From Asanoa hainanensis (GTDB taxonomy: Bacteria > Actinomycetota > Actinomycetes > Mycobacteriales > Micromonosporaceae): a stretch of DNA of 64,000 nt. Location of the stretch: contig NZ_FZPH01000010.1 of the NCBI RefSeq assembly GCF_900188485.1, forward strand, positions 1 through 64,000, in the 5' to 3' direction. A program made the position numbers and the translations under genes. Shown in pieces: positions 35,187 to 45,851 of this stretch. Under the pieces are notes generated by a model, which worked only from the letters and a program-made list of their open reading frames with translations, searched no databases and had not been told where the DNA came from. How positions within the stretch are numbered: the first letter of the stretch is position 1; the number at the start of each line of letters is the position of its first letter.

Positions 35187-35192
35187 GGAACC

Positions 35193-35477
35193 ATGACCAC
35201 GGCGAAACCGAACCCCGCCGGGGACCAGTCCGCCGCCGCCGAAGAGCCCAAGGCCGAGGCCCGGCCGCCGCAGCAACTTGCGGCTGACGGGCGCCAAGGG
35301 CGCCAGCCAGCCGCCGCGCGCCACCGGGTTGGTGCTGGTGAGGCGGTGTGGCCGGGCCACGACCGGCGGTCGCCCGGGAGCGGGAGCGTGAGGCGGCGGC
35401 GACGCGGCAGCGCGCCGGCCGGACGGTTCAGCCCGGCCGCGAACCGGCGGGCGCTGGGCACGGGGAGTCGGCCGTGA
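35193..35477 (+). CDS. small disordered protein, coupled to the kinase gene
   Basis: ATG 35193 follows GAGGAACC and encodes 94 residues: MTTAKPNPAGDQSAAAEEPK, then a Gln/Ala/Arg-rich, structureless sequence ending GTGSRP. Its stop TGA overlaps GTG 35474 of the hybrid kinase as GTGA, the usual coupling signal in this genome. The start MTT(A/T)KPNPAG looks like the N-terminus of related HAMP kinases, so an alternative reading is that this is the kinase N-terminus detached by a frameshift near 35350-35470. Codon composition does not decide. Confidence 0.5.
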   Translation: MTTAKPNPAGDQSAAAEEPKAEARPPQQLAADGRQGRQPAAARHRVGAGEAVWPGHDRRSPGSGSVRRRRRGSAPAGRFSPAANRRALGTGSRP

Positions 35478-38400
35478 CGCGGCAGCCGCCCGCCGCTAGG
35501 CGGGGTCAGGATGCGGTGGCAGCAGGGCGGGAAGCGGAAGCCGTGGAGCAGGACCGGCGGCAGGTGGGTGACGTGGGGCAGCAGGAGCGGGAGTTGGCTG
35601 ACGTGATGCGGCACGAGCAGGAACTGGTTGACGCCAGGCAGCAGCGGCAGGAACTGGCTGACGCGCGTCGGCAGCTCGAGGAGCTGTCCGAAGGGCTGCG
35701 CCGGGTTGCCCGGGGTGATCTCAAGGTGCGCTTGCCGCGCCGGGCCGGGCTCGCCGGTGAGGTGGCCGACGCGTTCAACGACGTCGTGGCCACCCAGGAG
35801 CGGCAGCATCTCGACGTGCGCCGGATCGCCCGGATCGTCGGTCGCGACGGCCGGCTGACCGAGCGGCTGGACGAGGAGGGCTACGACGGCTCGTGGGCGG
35901 AGAGCCAGCGCGCGATCAACTCGTTGATCGACGACCTGGGTCGGCCGACCACCGAGATCGCCCGGGTCATCGTGGCGGTGGCCGACGGTGACCTGTCGCA
36001 GCACATGGCGCTCCAGATGGACGGCCGCCCGCTGCGGGGTGAGTTCCTGCGCATCGGGCGCACGGTCAACACGATGGTCGACCAGCTCAGCAGCTTCTCG
36101 AACGAGGTCACCCGGGTAGCCCGGGAGGTGGGCACCGAGGGTGAGCTCGGTGGCCAGGCCGACGTACGCGGCGTCGCCGGCACCTGGAAGGACCTCACCG
36201 ACTCGGTCAACACGATGGCGTCCAACCTGACTCACCAGGTGCGGTCGATCTCGGCCGTCGCGACAGCCGTGGCGCGCGGCGATCTCTCCCAGAAGATCAC
36301 CGTGTCTGCGAGGGGAGAAGTCGCCGCCCTGGCCGACACCATGAACTCCCTCACCGACACGCTGCGGCTCTTCGCGGAGCAGGTCACCCGCGTGGCCCGC
36401 GAGGTGGGCACCGAGGGCAAGCTCGGCGGCCAGGCCGCGGTGCCCAACGTCGCCGGCACCTGGAAGGACCTCACCGACTCGGTGAACTCGATGGCGAGCA
36501 ACCTGACCGCCCAGGTCCGCAACATCGCCCAGGTCAGCACCGCCGTCGCGAACGGTGACCTCTCCCAGAAGATCACCGTGGCCGCGCAGGGCGAGATCCT
36601 GGAGCTCAAGGACACGGTCAACACGATGGTGGACCAGCTCAGCAGTTTCGCCGACGAGGTCACCCGCGTCGCCCGCGAGGTGGGCACCGAGGGCAAGCTC
36701 GGCGGTCAGGCCCAGGTCCGCGGAGTCTCCGGCACCTGGCGCGACCTCACCGAGAACGTGAACCAGCTCGCCGGCAACCTGACCAGCCAGGTCCGCAACA
36801 TCTCCCAGGTCAGCACCGCAGTGGCGAAGGGCGACCTGAGCCAGAAGATCACGGTCGATGCCCGGGGCGAGATCGCGGAGCTCAAGAACACCGTGAACAC
36901 GATGGTGGACCAGCTGAGCAGCTTCGCCGACGAGGTCACCCGGGTGGCCCGCGAGGTGGGCACCGAGGGCAAGCTTGGCGGTCAGGCCCAGGTGAAGGGC
37001 GTCAGCGGCACCTGGCGCGACCTGACCGACAACGTGAACTCGATGGCGTCCAACCTGACCAGCCAGGTCCGCAACATCGCGTCCGTCACTACCGCCGTCG
37101 CGAAGGGCGACCTCGGCCAGAAGATCACCGTCGACGCCCGGGGCGAGATCCTCGAGCTGAAGTCAACGGTCAACACGATGGTGGACCAGCTCAGCAGTTT
37201 CGCCGACGAGGTCACCCGCGTGGCCCGCGAGGTGGGCACCGAAGGCAAGCTCGGCGGTCAGGCCCAGGTCCGGGGCGTCGCGGGCACCTGGCGCGACCTC
37301 ACCGACAACGTCAACTTCATGGCGTCCAACCTGACCAGCCAGGTCCGCAACATCGCCCAGGTCTCCACGGCCGTGGCCCGAGGCGACCTGAGCCAGAAGA
37401 TCACGGTCGACGCGCAGGGCGAGATCCTGGAGCTGAAGAACACGGTCAACACGATGGTGGACCAGCTCAGCAGTTTCGCCGACGAGGTCACCCGCGTGGC
37501 CCGCGAGGTCGGCATCGAGGGTCAGCTGGGCGGTCAGGCCCAGGTCAAGGGGGTCAGCGGCACCTGGCGCGACCTGACCGACAACGTGAACTCGATGGCG
37601 TCCAACCTGACCGGCCAGGTCCGTAACATCGCGTCCGTCACGACGGCCGTGGCCCGCGGCGACCTCGGCCAGAAGATCACGGTCGACGCCCAGGGCGAGA
37701 TCCTGGAGCTGAAGAACACGGTCAACACGATGGTCGACCAGCTCAGCAGCTTCGCCGACGAGGTCACCCGGGTCGGCCGGGAGGTCGGCATCGAGGGCAA
37801 GCTCGGCGGCCAGGCCCAGGTGAAGGGCGTCAGCGGCACCTGGCGCGACCTGACCGACAACGTCAACCAGCTCGCCTCGACGCTGACCACCCAGCTCCGC
37901 GCGATCGCGGAGGTCAGCACATCCGTGACCCGCGGCGACCTGACCCAGCGCATCACCGTCGAGGCCCAGGGCGAGGTCGCCGACCTCAAGGACAACCTCA
38001 ACCAGATGATCGTCACCCTGCGCGAGACCACGAAGAAGAACGCCGAGCAGGGCTGGCTCGACTCGAACGTGGCCCGGATCGGTGGTCTGCTGCAGGGCCA
38101 GCGCGACCTCGGCGAGGTCTGCCGCATGATCATGACCGAGGTGACCCCGCTGGTCGACGCCCAGCTCGGCGCGTTCTTCCTGGCGGACACCGACGAGGGC
38201 GTGGTGCGGCTGCGGCTGACCGCCTCCTACGGCTACGTCGCCCGCGACCACCACGTGATCTTCGGTCCCGGCGAGGGCCTGGTCGGTCAGGCGGCACTGT
38301 CGCGCCGGCCGATTCGGGTCGGCGCCGAGCCCACCGGCACGCTGACGCTGCGCTCCGGGATGCTCGACGCCCGGCCCCGCGACCTGGTCGTGCTGCCGGT

Positions 38401-39994
38401 GCTGTTCGAGGGCGAGGTGCTCGGCGTCATCGAGTTCGCCTGCATCGAAGCGTTCTCCGACCTGCACCTGACGTTCCTGGAGCGGCTGGTCGCCACGATC
38501 GGCATCGCGCTCAACACCATCCAGGCCAACCGGCGCACGGAGGAGCTGCTGGCCCAGTCGCAGCGGCTGGCGCACGAGCTCCAGGAGCAGTCGGCCGAGC
38601 TGCAGCGCACCAACAACGAGCTGGAGGAGAAGGCGAAGCAGCTCTCCGACCAGAACATCAACATCGAGACGAAGAACCACGAGATCGAGCTGGCCCGGAT
38701 CGGCCTGGAGGAGAAGGCGCGGCAGCTCTCGGCCGCGTCGGCGTACAAGACCGAGTTCCTGGCCAACATGAGCCACGAGCTGCGTACGCCGCTGAACTCC
38801 CTGCTCCTACTAGCCCGGCTGTTGGCCGACAACACCGAGGAGAACCTGTCGGCGAAGCAGATCGAGTTCGCCCGCACCATCCACAGTGCCGGGTCGGACC
38901 TGCTCTCGCTGATCGACGACATCCTCGACCTGTCGAAGATCGAGGTCGGTCGGATGGACGTGGAACCGACGGAACTGCGATTCGACGAGATCCGGGGGTA
39001 CGTGGAGCAGGCGTTCGCGCCGCAGGCGGAGGACAAGGGGCTGCGCTTCGAGGTGATGGTCGCGCCGGAGCTACCGGACATGCTGATCACCGACGCGCAA
39101 CGGCTCCAGCAGATCCTGCGCAACCTGCTCTCGAACGCGGTCAAGTTCACCGACAGCGGCGAGGTGACGCTGCGCATCCAGGCCGCCGAGCCGAGCCCGG
39201 ACCTCGACGCGCCGACGTTGCAGGCGGCGCACACCGTGTTCGCGTTCTCGGTCACCGACACCGGCATCGGGGTGCCCGACGACAAGCTGGGCCTGATCTT
39301 CGAGGCGTTCCAGCAGGCGGACGGCACGACCAGCCGGCGGTACGGCGGCACGGGGCTGGGCCTGTCGATCAGCCGCGACCTGGCCCGCCTGATCGGCGGC
39401 ACGATCACGGTGGTCTCGGAGCCCGAGGTCGGGTCGACGTTCACGCTGCTCGTACCCGATGTGCTCGCTCCGGACGCGGTCGTGGCGCCGATGCCGGCAC
39501 CCGCACCGCCGCGCACCACCGTGCCGCCGCTGTTGCGGCCGAGTGCCGAGCCGGCACGGCAGCCCAGCGCGGCCAGCCGGGCGCTCGACGGCGCCACCGT
39601 GCTGATCATCGACGACGACGTCCGCAACGTGTTCGCCCTGACCAGCGCGCTGGAGCTGCACGGCATGTCGGTGCTCTACGCCGACAACGGCGGCGACGGC
39701 GTGCGCTCCCTGGCCGAGCACCCGGAGGTCGACATCGTGCTGATGGACGCGATGATGCCCGACCAGGACGGCTACGAGACCACCCGGGTGATCCGCCGCA
39801 ACCAGCACAACGCCGGCCTGCCGGTGGTCTTCCTGACCGCGAAGGCGATGCCCGGTGACCGGGAGTCGGCGATCGCGGCCGGTGCGAGCGACTACATCAC
39901 CAAACCGGTCGACCTCGACGAGCTGATCGATCTGATGGCGAGCTGGGTGCATGGCACGGTCGACCGGGCGAGCCAGGAGGGCGGGGCGGTTTGA
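35474..39994 (+). CDS. soluble hybrid histidine kinase with tandem HAMP array
   Basis: The 1506-residue protein (GTG 35474 behind GGGGAG) has no membrane helices. After a Gln/Arg/Glu coiled coil come nine HAMP motifs recognisable by GDL ([16 protein letters not shown], then seven GDL-QKI/QRI units exactly 276 bases apart), a GAF domain (about 870-1020), a second coiled coil, HisKA with [17 protein letters not shown] (His near 1099), HATPase_c ([26 protein letters not shown]) and a receiver ([30 protein letters not shown]). It is the actinobacterial HAMP-GAF hybrid kinase type. GTG 35348 would extend it. It probably phosphorylates its own receiver and the response regulator directly downstream. 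Confidence 0.92.
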   Translation: MTRQPPAARRGQDAVAAGREAEAVEQDRRQVGDVGQQERELADVMRHEQELVDARQQRQELADARRQLEELSEGLRRVARGDLKVRLPRRAGLAGEVADAFNDVVATQERQHLDVRRIARIVGRDGRLTERLDEEGYDGSWAESQRAINSLIDDLGRPTTEIARVIVAVADGDLSQHMALQMDGRPLRGEFLRIGRTVNTMVDQLSSFSNEVTRVAREVGTEGELGGQADVRGVAGTWKDLTDSVNTMASNLTHQVRSISAVATAVARGDLSQKITVSARGEVAALADTMNSLTDTLRLFAEQVTRVAREVGTEGKLGGQAAVPNVAGTWKDLTDSVNSMASNLTAQVRNIAQVSTAVANGDLSQKITVAAQGEILELKDTVNTMVDQLSSFADEVTRVAREVGTEGKLGGQAQVRGVSGTWRDLTENVNQLAGNLTSQVRNISQVSTAVAKGDLSQKITVDARGEIAELKNTVNTMVDQLSSFADEVTRVAREVGTEGKLGGQAQVKGVSGTWRDLTDNVNSMASNLTSQVRNIASVTTAVAKGDLGQKITVDARGEILELKSTVNTMVDQLSSFADEVTRVAREVGTEGKLGGQAQVRGVAGTWRDLTDNVNFMASNLTSQVRNIAQVSTAVARGDLSQKITVDAQGEILELKNTVNTMVDQLSSFADEVTRVAREVGIEGQLGGQAQVKGVSGTWRDLTDNVNSMASNLTGQVRNIASVTTAVARGDLGQKITVDAQGEILELKNTVNTMVDQLSSFADEVTRVGREVGIEGKLGGQAQVKGVSGTWRDLTDNVNQLASTLTTQLRAIAEVSTSVTRGDLTQRITVEAQGEVADLKDNLNQMIVTLRETTKKNAEQGWLDSNVARIGGLLQGQRDLGEVCRMIMTEVTPLVDAQLGAFFLADTDEGVVRLRLTASYGYVARDHHVIFGPGEGLVGQAALSRRPIRVGAEPTGTLTLRSGMLDARPRDLVVLPVLFEGEVLGVIEFACIEAFSDLHLTFLERLVATIGIALNTIQANRRTEELLAQSQRLAHELQEQSAELQRTNNELEEKAKQLSDQNINIETKNHEIELARIGLEEKARQLSAASAYKTEFLANMSHELRTPLNSLLLLARLLADNTEENLSAKQIEFARTIHSAGSDLLSLIDDILDLSKIEVGRMDVEPTELRFDEIRGYVEQAFAPQAEDKGLRFEVMVAPELPDMLITDAQRLQQILRNLLSNAVKFTDSGEVTLRIQAAEPSPDLDAPTLQAAHTVFAFSVTDTGIGVPDDKLGLIFEAFQQADGTTSRRYGGTGLGLSISRDLARLIGGTITVVSEPEVGSTFTLLVPDVLAPDAVVAPMPAPAPPRTTVPPLLRPSAEPARQPSAASRALDGATVLIIDDDVRNVFALTSALELHGMSVLYADNGGDGVRSLAEHPEVDIVLMDAMMPDQDGYETTRVIRRNQHNAGLPVVFLTAKAMPGDRESAIAAGASDYITKPVDLDELIDLMASWVHGTVDRASQEGGAV
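36065..38010 (+). repeat. 276-bp tandem coding repeats (HAMP modules)
   Basis: Seven 92-residue modules, each with [20 protein letters not shown], then [12 protein letters not shown] and [11 protein letters not shown], follow at strict 276-bp spacing, with long stretches nearly identical in DNA (for example modules from 36620, 36896, 37172 and 37448). The array is prone to gain or loss of units by recombination. Assembly collapse is possible in other strains. Confidence 0.9.
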
Positions 39995-40010
39995 CCGCTA
40001 GGGTGAGACG

Positions 40011-40556
40011 GTGACAGGCACCGCGAAAGCACTGCTGGTCGACGACCGTAAGGAAAACCTCCTCGCGTTGGAGGCGATCCTGCAAGGGCTGCCGGTCAAG
40101 TCCGTGGCCGTCGAGGGCGGTGAGGCGGCACTGAAACAGCTGCTCGTCGACGACTTCGCGGTCATCCTGCTCGACGCGCAGATGCCCGACATGGACGGAT
40201 TCGAGACGGCCAACCACATCAAGCGCCGCGAGCGGACCCGGCACGTGCCGATCATCTTCCTCACCGCCGCCGACCGCGACGCCCAGCTCGCCCTGCGTGG
40301 TTACGCGGCGGGAGCGGTCGACTACCTGACGAAGCCGTTCGATCCGTGGGTGCTGCGCGCCAAGGTCTCGGTCTTCGTCGACCTGTGGACCAAGAGTCGC
40401 CAGCTCGCCGCGCACAGTGAGGACGTCCGCGAGCGGGAAGCCCGGTGGAAGGGGCTGACCGAGGCCGTCGACGCGGCCACCGCGCTGTTGCGCTCCGAGG
40501 AGGAGGGCTCGCGCGACCGCGCGATAGCGATGCTCGAACAGGCCCGCTGGGGCTAA
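40011..40556 (+). CDS. single-receiver response regulator
   Basis: The 181-residue protein is a CheY-like receiver ([20 protein letters not shown]; phospho-acceptor Asp in [36 protein letters not shown]; Lys in YLTKPFDP) with a C-terminal helix ([20 protein letters not shown]) and no DNA-binding domain. It starts 16 bases after the hybrid kinase stop and is surely cotranscribed. The output is probably protein-protein, for example towards the SpoIIE/STAS module. The stop overlaps the convergent STAS stop by four bases. Confidence 0.92.
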   Translation: MTGTAKALLVDDRKENLLALEAILQGLPVKSVAVEGGEAALKQLLVDDFAVILLDAQMPDMDGFETANHIKRRERTRHVPIIFLTAADRDAQLALRGYAAGAVDYLTKPFDPWVLRAKVSVFVDLWTKSRQLAAHSEDVREREARWKGLTEAVDAATALLRSEEEGSRDRAIAMLEQARWG

Positions 40557-40888
40557 GCGGACGGCTCGCCGTTCTTGACCATCAGCGCCGAGCGGAGGCC
40601 GGTGATGTCGAGCACGCGCATGAGAAAGTCACCCACGTTGGTCAGCACCAGCACGCTCTGTGCGTCGCGCGCCTTGCGGCTGAGCACCACGAGGGTGCCG
40701 AGGCCCGTGGAGTCGCAGAACGTGACGCCGCCGAGATCGAGCGTGATCCGCGGGGTCGGCTCGGTCAGCACCTCGGTGATCGCGTTGACCAGACGGTTGC
40801 CGGTGAGCATGTCAATCTCGCCGACGAGACTCAGCACGGCCTCTTCGGGCGTGCGCCGCACGGTGATCGACAGCTCCGGACGTTCCAC
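40553..40888 (-). CDS. STAS-domain anti-sigma factor antagonist
   Basis: The 111-residue protein is a single STAS domain: [40 protein letters not shown] and [20 protein letters not shown]. The serine in CDSTGLG is the conserved site phosphorylated by RsbW-like kinases and dephosphorylated by SpoIIE phosphatases such as the one at 32915. GTG start at 40888. It is convergent with the response regulator. Partner anti-sigma and sigma factors are not in the window, unless the ATPase domain of the SpoIIE protein serves. Confidence 0.92.
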   Translation of the reverse strand: MERPELSITVRRTPEEAVLSLVGEIDMLTGNRLVNAITEVLTEPTPRITLDLGGVTFCDSTGLGTLVVLSRKARDAQSVLVLTNVGDFLMRVLDITGLRSALMVKNGEPSA

Positions 40889-40987
40889 GCGAGCAGCCTA
40901 TCGCGATCTACTCGACCCGGCCCGTCGAGCGTCTCCCGTAGGGGCGCCTGCCAGCCATCTCCTACACGCTGTCAGAATGGCAGCACC

Positions 40988-42307
40988 GTGACCGAAACAT
41001 ATTCGGCCGGCACCGCGCCGGCATCCGAGGCCCTGTTCAGCCGCGCCCGTGAGCTCACTCCGGGCGGGGTCAACTCACCCGTGCGTGCGTTCCGAGCGGT
41101 CGGCGGCACCCCGCGCTTCATGGTCCGCGGCGAAGGCCCCTGGATGTGGGACGCCGACGACCGCCGCTACCTCGACCTGGTCTGCTCCTGGGGCCCGCTG
41201 ATCCACGGCCACGCGCACCCGGCCGTGATCGACGCGGTCCGGTCGGCGGCCTCCCGCGGCACCAGCTTCGGCACGCCCACGCCGGGTGAGGTCGAGCTCG
41301 CCGCCGAGATGATCGCGCGGACCCCGATCGACCAGGTCCGCCTGGTCAACTCCGGCACCGAGGCGACGATGTCGGCGATCCGGCTGGCGCGCGGCTTCAC
41401 CGGCCGGTCGAAGATCGTCAAGTTCGCCGGCTGCTACCACGGCCACGTCGACTCGCTGCTCGCGTCGGCCGGCTCCGGCGTCGCCACGTTCGCGCTGCCC
41501 GACTCGCCCGGTGTCACCGGCGCTTCCGCGGCCGACACGATCGTGCTGCCGTACAACGACCTCGCCGCGGTCGAGGCGGTCTTCGCCGCTGACGGCGCCG
41601 AGATCGCGGCCGTGATCACTGAGGCGGCGCCCGGCAACATGGGCGTGGTCGCGCCCCGCGACGGCTTCAACGCCGGCGTCGCCCGGATCGCGCACGCCAA
41701 CGGCGCGCTGTTCATCGTCGACGAGGTGATGACCGGCTTCCGGGTGTCGCGGTCGGGCTGGGCCGGCATCGAAGACACCCAAGCCGACCTCTACACCTAC
41801 GGCAAGGTGATGGGCGGCGGCCTGCCGGCAGCGGCGTTCGGCGGCCGCGCCGACATCATGGCCCGGCTCGCGCCGGCCGGCCCGGTCTACCAGGCCGGCA
41901 CGCTCTCCGGAAACCCGCTGGCCTGCGCCGCCGGCCTGGCCTCGCTGCGGCTCGCCGACGACGCCACCTACCGGCGCCTGGACGAGACCGCGGCCACGGT
42001 CGGCAAGCTCGCCGCCGAGGCGCTCGCCGCCGCGGGTGTGCCGCACCGGCTCTCGTACGCCGGCAACATGTTCTCGATCTTCTTCACCGACGCGGACGTG
42101 GCCGACTTCGCCGGCGCCAAGATCCAGAATGTCTACGCCTTCAAGGCGTTCTTCCACGCGATGCTCGACGCCGGCGTCTACCTCCCGCCGAGTGCGTTCG
42201 AGTCCTGGTTCGTGTCGACGGCGATCGACGACGCGGCCCTCGAAGTGTTGGCCGCGGCCCTGCCGGGCGCGGCGCGGGCGGCGGCGCACGCGGGGGGCGC
42301 GAGTTGA
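40988..42307 (+). CDS. hemL: glutamate-1-semialdehyde 2,1-aminomutase
   Basis: The 439-residue PLP enzyme converts glutamate-1-semialdehyde to 5-aminolevulinate in the C5 haem pathway. Signatures are [62 protein letters not shown] and the PLP lysine in [17 protein letters not shown] (near 272). Length is that of HemL. The GTG start lies 99 bases from the divergent STAS gene. The stop overlaps the start of the next gene (TTGA), so an operon through the cytochrome c genes is likely. Confidence 0.95.
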   Translation: MTETYSAGTAPASEALFSRARELTPGGVNSPVRAFRAVGGTPRFMVRGEGPWMWDADDRRYLDLVCSWGPLIHGHAHPAVIDAVRSAASRGTSFGTPTPGEVELAAEMIARTPIDQVRLVNSGTEATMSAIRLARGFTGRSKIVKFAGCYHGHVDSLLASAGSGVATFALPDSPGVTGASAADTIVLPYNDLAAVEAVFAADGAEIAAVITEAAPGNMGVVAPRDGFNAGVARIAHANGALFIVDEVMTGFRVSRSGWAGIEDTQADLYTYGKVMGGGLPAAAFGGRADIMARLAPAGPVYQAGTLSGNPLACAAGLASLRLADDATYRRLDETAATVGKLAAEALAAAGVPHRLSYAGNMFSIFFTDADVADFAGAKIQNVYAFKAFFHAMLDAGVYLPPSAFESWFVSTAIDDAALEVLAAALPGAARAAAHAGGAS

Positions 42308-42951
42308 CGACAACGGTGGTGCACGTGCTGCGGCACGGTGAGGTGCACAATCCGGACAAGATCCTGTACGGGCGGCTGCCCGGCTTCAAGCTGAGCGAGC
42401 TCGGCGGGCAGATGGCCAAGGCCGCCGCCCAGGCGCTCGCCGAGCGCGACGTCACGCACGTCGTGGCCAGCCCGCTCGAACGGGCGCAGGAGACCGCCGA
42501 ACCGATCGCCGCCCAGTTCGGCCTTCCGGTCGCGGTCGACGAGCGCCTGATCGAGAGCGCCAACTGGTTCGAGGGCAAGCGGGTCTCGCCCGGCGACGGC
42601 TCGTTCAGCGACCCGCGCAACTGGTGGGTGCTGCGCGACCCGCTGACCCCGTCCTGGGGTGAGGCGTACCGGGCGATCGCCGAGCGGATGTTCGCCGCCC
42701 TGCACGCCGCCCGGGTGGCCGCCGAGGGCCACGAGGCCGTGTGCATCTCGCACCAGTTGCCGATCTGGACGCTGCGCCGCTACGTCGAGCGCAAGCGCCT
42801 CTGGCACGACCCGCGCAAGCGTCAGTGCGGCCTGTGCAGCCTGACCTCGTTCCACTTCGACGGCACCAAGATCGTTGGTATCGGCTACTCCGAGCCGGCC
42901 GCGCACCTGGTCGCCCTGTCGCCCAACGCCCGCAACGCCAAGGGCGCCTAG
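42304..42951 (+). CDS. histidine phosphatase family protein
   Basis: The 215-residue protein has the phosphoglycerate-mutase-like RHG motif ([20 protein letters not shown]), a second-half histidine in [11 protein letters not shown] and the typical [20 protein letters not shown]. The start is a TTG overlapping the hemL stop by four bases, which is unusual but well supported by the coupling. A phosphatase or mutase role is certain only at family level. Conserved between hemL and the cytochrome c maturation genes. Confidence 0.9.
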   Translation: MTTTVVHVLRHGEVHNPDKILYGRLPGFKLSELGGQMAKAAAQALAERDVTHVVASPLERAQETAEPIAAQFGLPVAVDERLIESANWFEGKRVSPGDGSFSDPRNWWVLRDPLTPSWGEAYRAIAERMFAALHAARVAAEGHEAVCISHQLPIWTLRRYVERKRLWHDPRKRQCGLCSLTSFHFDGTKIVGIGYSEPAAHLVALSPNARNAKGA

Positions 42952-42952
42952 C

Positions 42953-43525
42953 GTGCGCCGTCGTGGGCTCCTCGTCGGGATAGTGGTCGCCGCCGTCGCG
43001 GTGGCCGCGATCGTGTACGTGATCACCGGCCGCGGCGGCGACAGCTGGAAGGACCTGTGCGGCACCTCCAGCGAGGGCTTCATCGAGTGCACCGCCGGTA
43101 AGCGCCCGGCCGCGCCGGAGGTCAAGGGCGAGCTGCTCGAAGGCGGCACCTACGACTCGGCCGCGGCCGCGGGCAAGGTCGTCGTCGTCAACTTCTGGGG
43201 ATCGTGGTGCGCGCCCTGCCGGGCCGAGATCGACGACCTCGAAGCCGTCTACGAGGCGACCAAGGGCAGCGGCGTCGACTTCCTCGGCATCAACATCCGC
43301 GACGGCCGGGACGCCGCGCTCGCCTTCCACAACCAGCGGGTGGCGTACCCGAGCGTCTTCGACCCGTCGAGCAAGCTGGCGCTCGGCTTCGAGATCCCGC
43401 CGAACTCCATCCCCGCCACGATCATCCTGGACCGGGACGGCGACATCGCGTACGTGATCCGCCGGGCGGTCACCAAGGACCAGCTCCAGCCGATCGTCGA
43501 GCGGGTCGCGGCCGAGGCGTCCTGA
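42953..43525 (+). CDS. TlpA/ResA-like membrane-anchored thiol-disulfide oxidoreductase
   Basis: The 190-residue protein has an N-terminal anchor (LLVGIVVAAVAVAAIVYVIT) and a thioredoxin fold with the active site FWGSWCAPCRAEIDDL, plus the cis-Pro region NSIPATIILDRDG. It should keep apocytochrome c haem-binding cysteines reduced outside the membrane, receiving electrons from CcdA encoded next. Two extra cysteines (DLCGTS, FIECTAG) lie near the anchor. GTG start directly after the previous stop; its own stop overlaps the ccdA ATG (TGATG). Confidence 0.93.
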   Translation: MRRRGLLVGIVVAAVAVAAIVYVITGRGGDSWKDLCGTSSEGFIECTAGKRPAAPEVKGELLEGGTYDSAAAAGKVVVVNFWGSWCAPCRAEIDDLEAVYEATKGSGVDFLGINIRDGRDAALAFHNQRVAYPSVFDPSSKLALGFEIPPNSIPATIILDRDGDIAYVIRRAVTKDQLQPIVERVAAEAS

Positions 43526-44277
43526 TGGGCGACACCTTCGGCAACCTGGCGACCAGCGGCCCGCTGTTCTTCGCGATCGGTGGCGCAGCGCTGGCCGGCC
43601 TGGTCAGCTTCCTCTCGCCCTGCGTGCTCCCGCTGGTACCCGGCTATCTCTCCTACGTGACCGGCCTCGCGGGCACCGAGCTCGAGCGCAAGGTACGTGA
43701 GCGCAGCCGGGTGCTGGCCGGCACGATGCTGTTCATCGTCGGCTTCACCACGGTCTTCGTGCTGGTCGCGGTGCTGGTGAGCCGGGTCGGCTGGGCGATG
43801 GTCGAGCACCGTCGGGCGCTGGAGATCGTGGTCGGCTCGCTGATCATCGTGCTGGCGCTGGCCTTCCTGGGCGTGATCCCCGGGTTCCAGCGGGAGCTGA
43901 GGATCCAGGCGCTGCCCAAGGCCGGCCTGCTCGCCGCTCCGGTGTTCGGGGCCGTGTTCGCGCTGTCCTGGGTGCCGTGCGTCGGCCCGACGATGGGCTC
44001 GGTGCTGCTGCTCGCCGGCACCTCGGGTCAGGCCGACCGCGCGGTCGTGCTCGCCGTCGCGTACTGCCTCGGGCTGGGCATTCCGTTCGTGCTCTTCGGG
44101 TTGTTCTTCACCCGGTTGCTCGGGCTGTTCAAGCTGATCCGCCGCAACAGCAAGTGGGTCACCCGGGTCGGCGGGGCGCTGCTGATCCTGATCGGGCTCG
44201 CGCTGGTCACCGGCGGCTGGAACAGCTTCCTGATCTGGCTGCAGAGCAGTGTCGGCCCGGGGAGCATCGGCATCTGA
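43525..44277 (+). CDS. ccdA: cytochrome c biogenesis protein CcdA
   Basis: The 250-residue membrane protein has six helices and two conserved redox cysteines, in FLSPCVLPLVPGYLSYVTGL and LSWVPCVGPTMGSVL. This is the CcdA/DsbD membrane core, which carries reducing power from cytoplasmic thioredoxin to the extracytoplasmic TlpA/ResA-like protein. It is coupled by TGATG overlaps on both sides. Confidence 0.95.
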   Translation: MGDTFGNLATSGPLFFAIGGAALAGLVSFLSPCVLPLVPGYLSYVTGLAGTELERKVRERSRVLAGTMLFIVGFTTVFVLVAVLVSRVGWAMVEHRRALEIVVGSLIIVLALAFLGVIPGFQRELRIQALPKAGLLAAPVFGAVFALSWVPCVGPTMGSVLLLAGTSGQADRAVVLAVAYCLGLGIPFVLFGLFFTRLLGLFKLIRRNSKWVTRVGGALLILIGLALVTGGWNSFLIWLQSSVGPGSIGI

Positions 44278-45851
44278 TGACGACGACCGAGACTCGGCCG
44301 GCTCCCGCCACCGAACCGCCGCCGCGCCCTGGTTGGGGCAACTTCGTCCTGGGCCTGGCCCGCGGCCTGTGGCGGCAACTGACCAGCATGCGTACCGCGC
44401 TGGTGTTGCTGTTCCTGCTCGCCGTCGCGTCGATTCCCGGCTCGGTGCTGCCGCAGAGCAACGTCGAGATCGAGAAGGTGCAGACCTTCTACCGGGAGCA
44501 CCCGACGCTGGCGCCGTGGGTCGAGAAGATCGACGGGTTCAACGTCTTCGGCTCGCCCTGGTTCGCCGCGATCTACCTGCTGCTGTTCACCTCGCTGATC
44601 GGCTGCGTGGTGCCGCGGCTGCGCGACCACTACAGGGCGATCCGGTCGCAGCCGCCCAAGGCTCCGGCCCGGCTGGACCGGTTGCCGCACCACGCGTCGG
44701 TCGCGGATTTCGACGGTGACGTGTCGGCCGTGGCGGCTGCGCTGCGCAAGCGCCGCTGGCGGGTGGTCGTCCGCGACGACACGGTCTCCGCCGAGAAGGG
44801 TTACCTCAAGGAGACTGGCAACCTGGTCTTCCACTGCTCGCTGCTGGCCGTGCTGGTCGCGGTCGCGCTCGGCTCCTGGTACGGCTGGCACGGCAACCGG
44901 ATCCTCGTCACCGGCAAGGACTCCGGCTTCTGCAACAGCCTCCAGCAGTACGACGAGTCGAAGCTCGGCCCGCGCGTCGACGAGGGCAAGCTCCCACCGT
45001 TCTGCGTGACGCTGGACGACTTCGAGGCGACGTTCCAGACCAGCGGGCAGCCCAAGCAGTTCCGCGCGTCGGTGACCGTCGAGGGCGACGGGCCGACCCG
45101 CAGCGCGAGCTTCTCCGTCAACGACCCGCTGCGGCTCGACGGCGCTTCGCTGTACCTGCTGGGGCACGGCTACGCGCCGATCCTGCGCTACACCGACCGG
45201 TTCGGGAAGACGCAGACCAAGGAAGGTCCGTTCCTGTCCATCGACGGGATGCAGACCAGCACCGGCGCGATCTCGTTCCCGGACGCCAACGTCGACCCGG
45301 CGACCGGCAAGCGCGACGCGAACCTGCAGATGGGCTTCGACGGCATCTACATGCCGACGGCGCCGGCCCAGGCGCCGTTCCTGCGTTCGGACTTCCCCGC
45401 CGAGAACAATCCCGGGCTGCTGCTCACTGCTTATCGCGGCAACCTGGGCTTGGACGCCGGCATCCCGAGCTCGGTCTACCGGCTCGACCAGACCCAGATC
45501 GACGCGGGCCGGCTCAAGCCCGTCGGTGAGGGCAAGCTGCTCAAGCCGGGTGAGAGCTGGACGCTCGACGACGGCTCGACGGTGCAGTTCGTCGGCACGA
45601 AGAAGTACATCGTGCTGTCGGTGCGCCACGACCCGGGTCAGGGCATCGCGCTGATCGCCGCCGTGTTCGCCCTCGGTGGCCTGATGGGCTCGCTGTTCGG
45701 CAAGCGCCGCCGTGTCTTCTTCCGCCTGGCTTCCCCGTCTCCGACGTCGAGTAGTAGATTGCTCGAAGCCGGTGGCCTGCCGCGCACCGACTACCCCGGC
45801 TTCGCCGAGGAGTTCGCTTCGACCGTCGCCGCCGTGAGAGAGAAGACCTGA
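44277..45851 (+). CDS. resB: cytochrome c biogenesis protein ResB
   Basis: The 524-residue protein has the ResB/Ccs1 layout: three N-terminal helices (MRTALVLLFLLAVASIPGSV, LPQSNVEIEKVQTFYREHP, AAIYLLLFTSLIGCVVPRLR), a further helix with LKETGNLVFHCSLLAVLVAV, a large extracytoplasmic domain (DDFEATFQTSGQPKQFRAS) and a last helix (GIALIAAVFALGGLMGSLFG). With CcsB it forms the system II haem lyase that attaches haem to apocytochrome c. TGATG couplings at both ends. Confidence 0.95.
   Translation: MTTTETRPAPATEPPPRPGWGNFVLGLARGLWRQLTSMRTALVLLFLLAVASIPGSVLPQSNVEIEKVQTFYREHPTLAPWVEKIDGFNVFGSPWFAAIYLLLFTSLIGCVVPRLRDHYRAIRSQPPKAPARLDRLPHHASVADFDGDVSAVAAALRKRRWRVVVRDDTVSAEKGYLKETGNLVFHCSLLAVLVAVALGSWYGWHGNRILVTGKDSGFCNSLQQYDESKLGPRVDEGKLPPFCVTLDDFEATFQTSGQPKQFRASVTVEGDGPTRSASFSVNDPLRLDGASLYLLGHGYAPILRYTDRFGKTQTKEGPFLSIDGMQTSTGAISFPDANVDPATGKRDANLQMGFDGIYMPTAPAQAPFLRSDFPAENNPGLLLTAYRGNLGLDAGIPSSVYRLDQTQIDAGRLKPVGEGKLLKPGESWTLDDGSTVQFVGTKKYIVLSVRHDPGQGIALIAAVFALGGLMGSLFGKRRRVFFRLASPSPTSSSRLLEAGGLPRTDYPGFAEEFASTVAAVREKT

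Noticed and set aside
36065-38010. Regular 276-bp repeats considered as a CRISPR or satellite array
   Set aside because: Units are coding, in frame and homologous to HAMP modules; there are no unique spacers between short repeats.
37163-38776. A 537-codon minus-strand frame opposite the HAMP array
   Set aside because: It mirrors the tandem repeats of the kinase and has no independent start site or domain.
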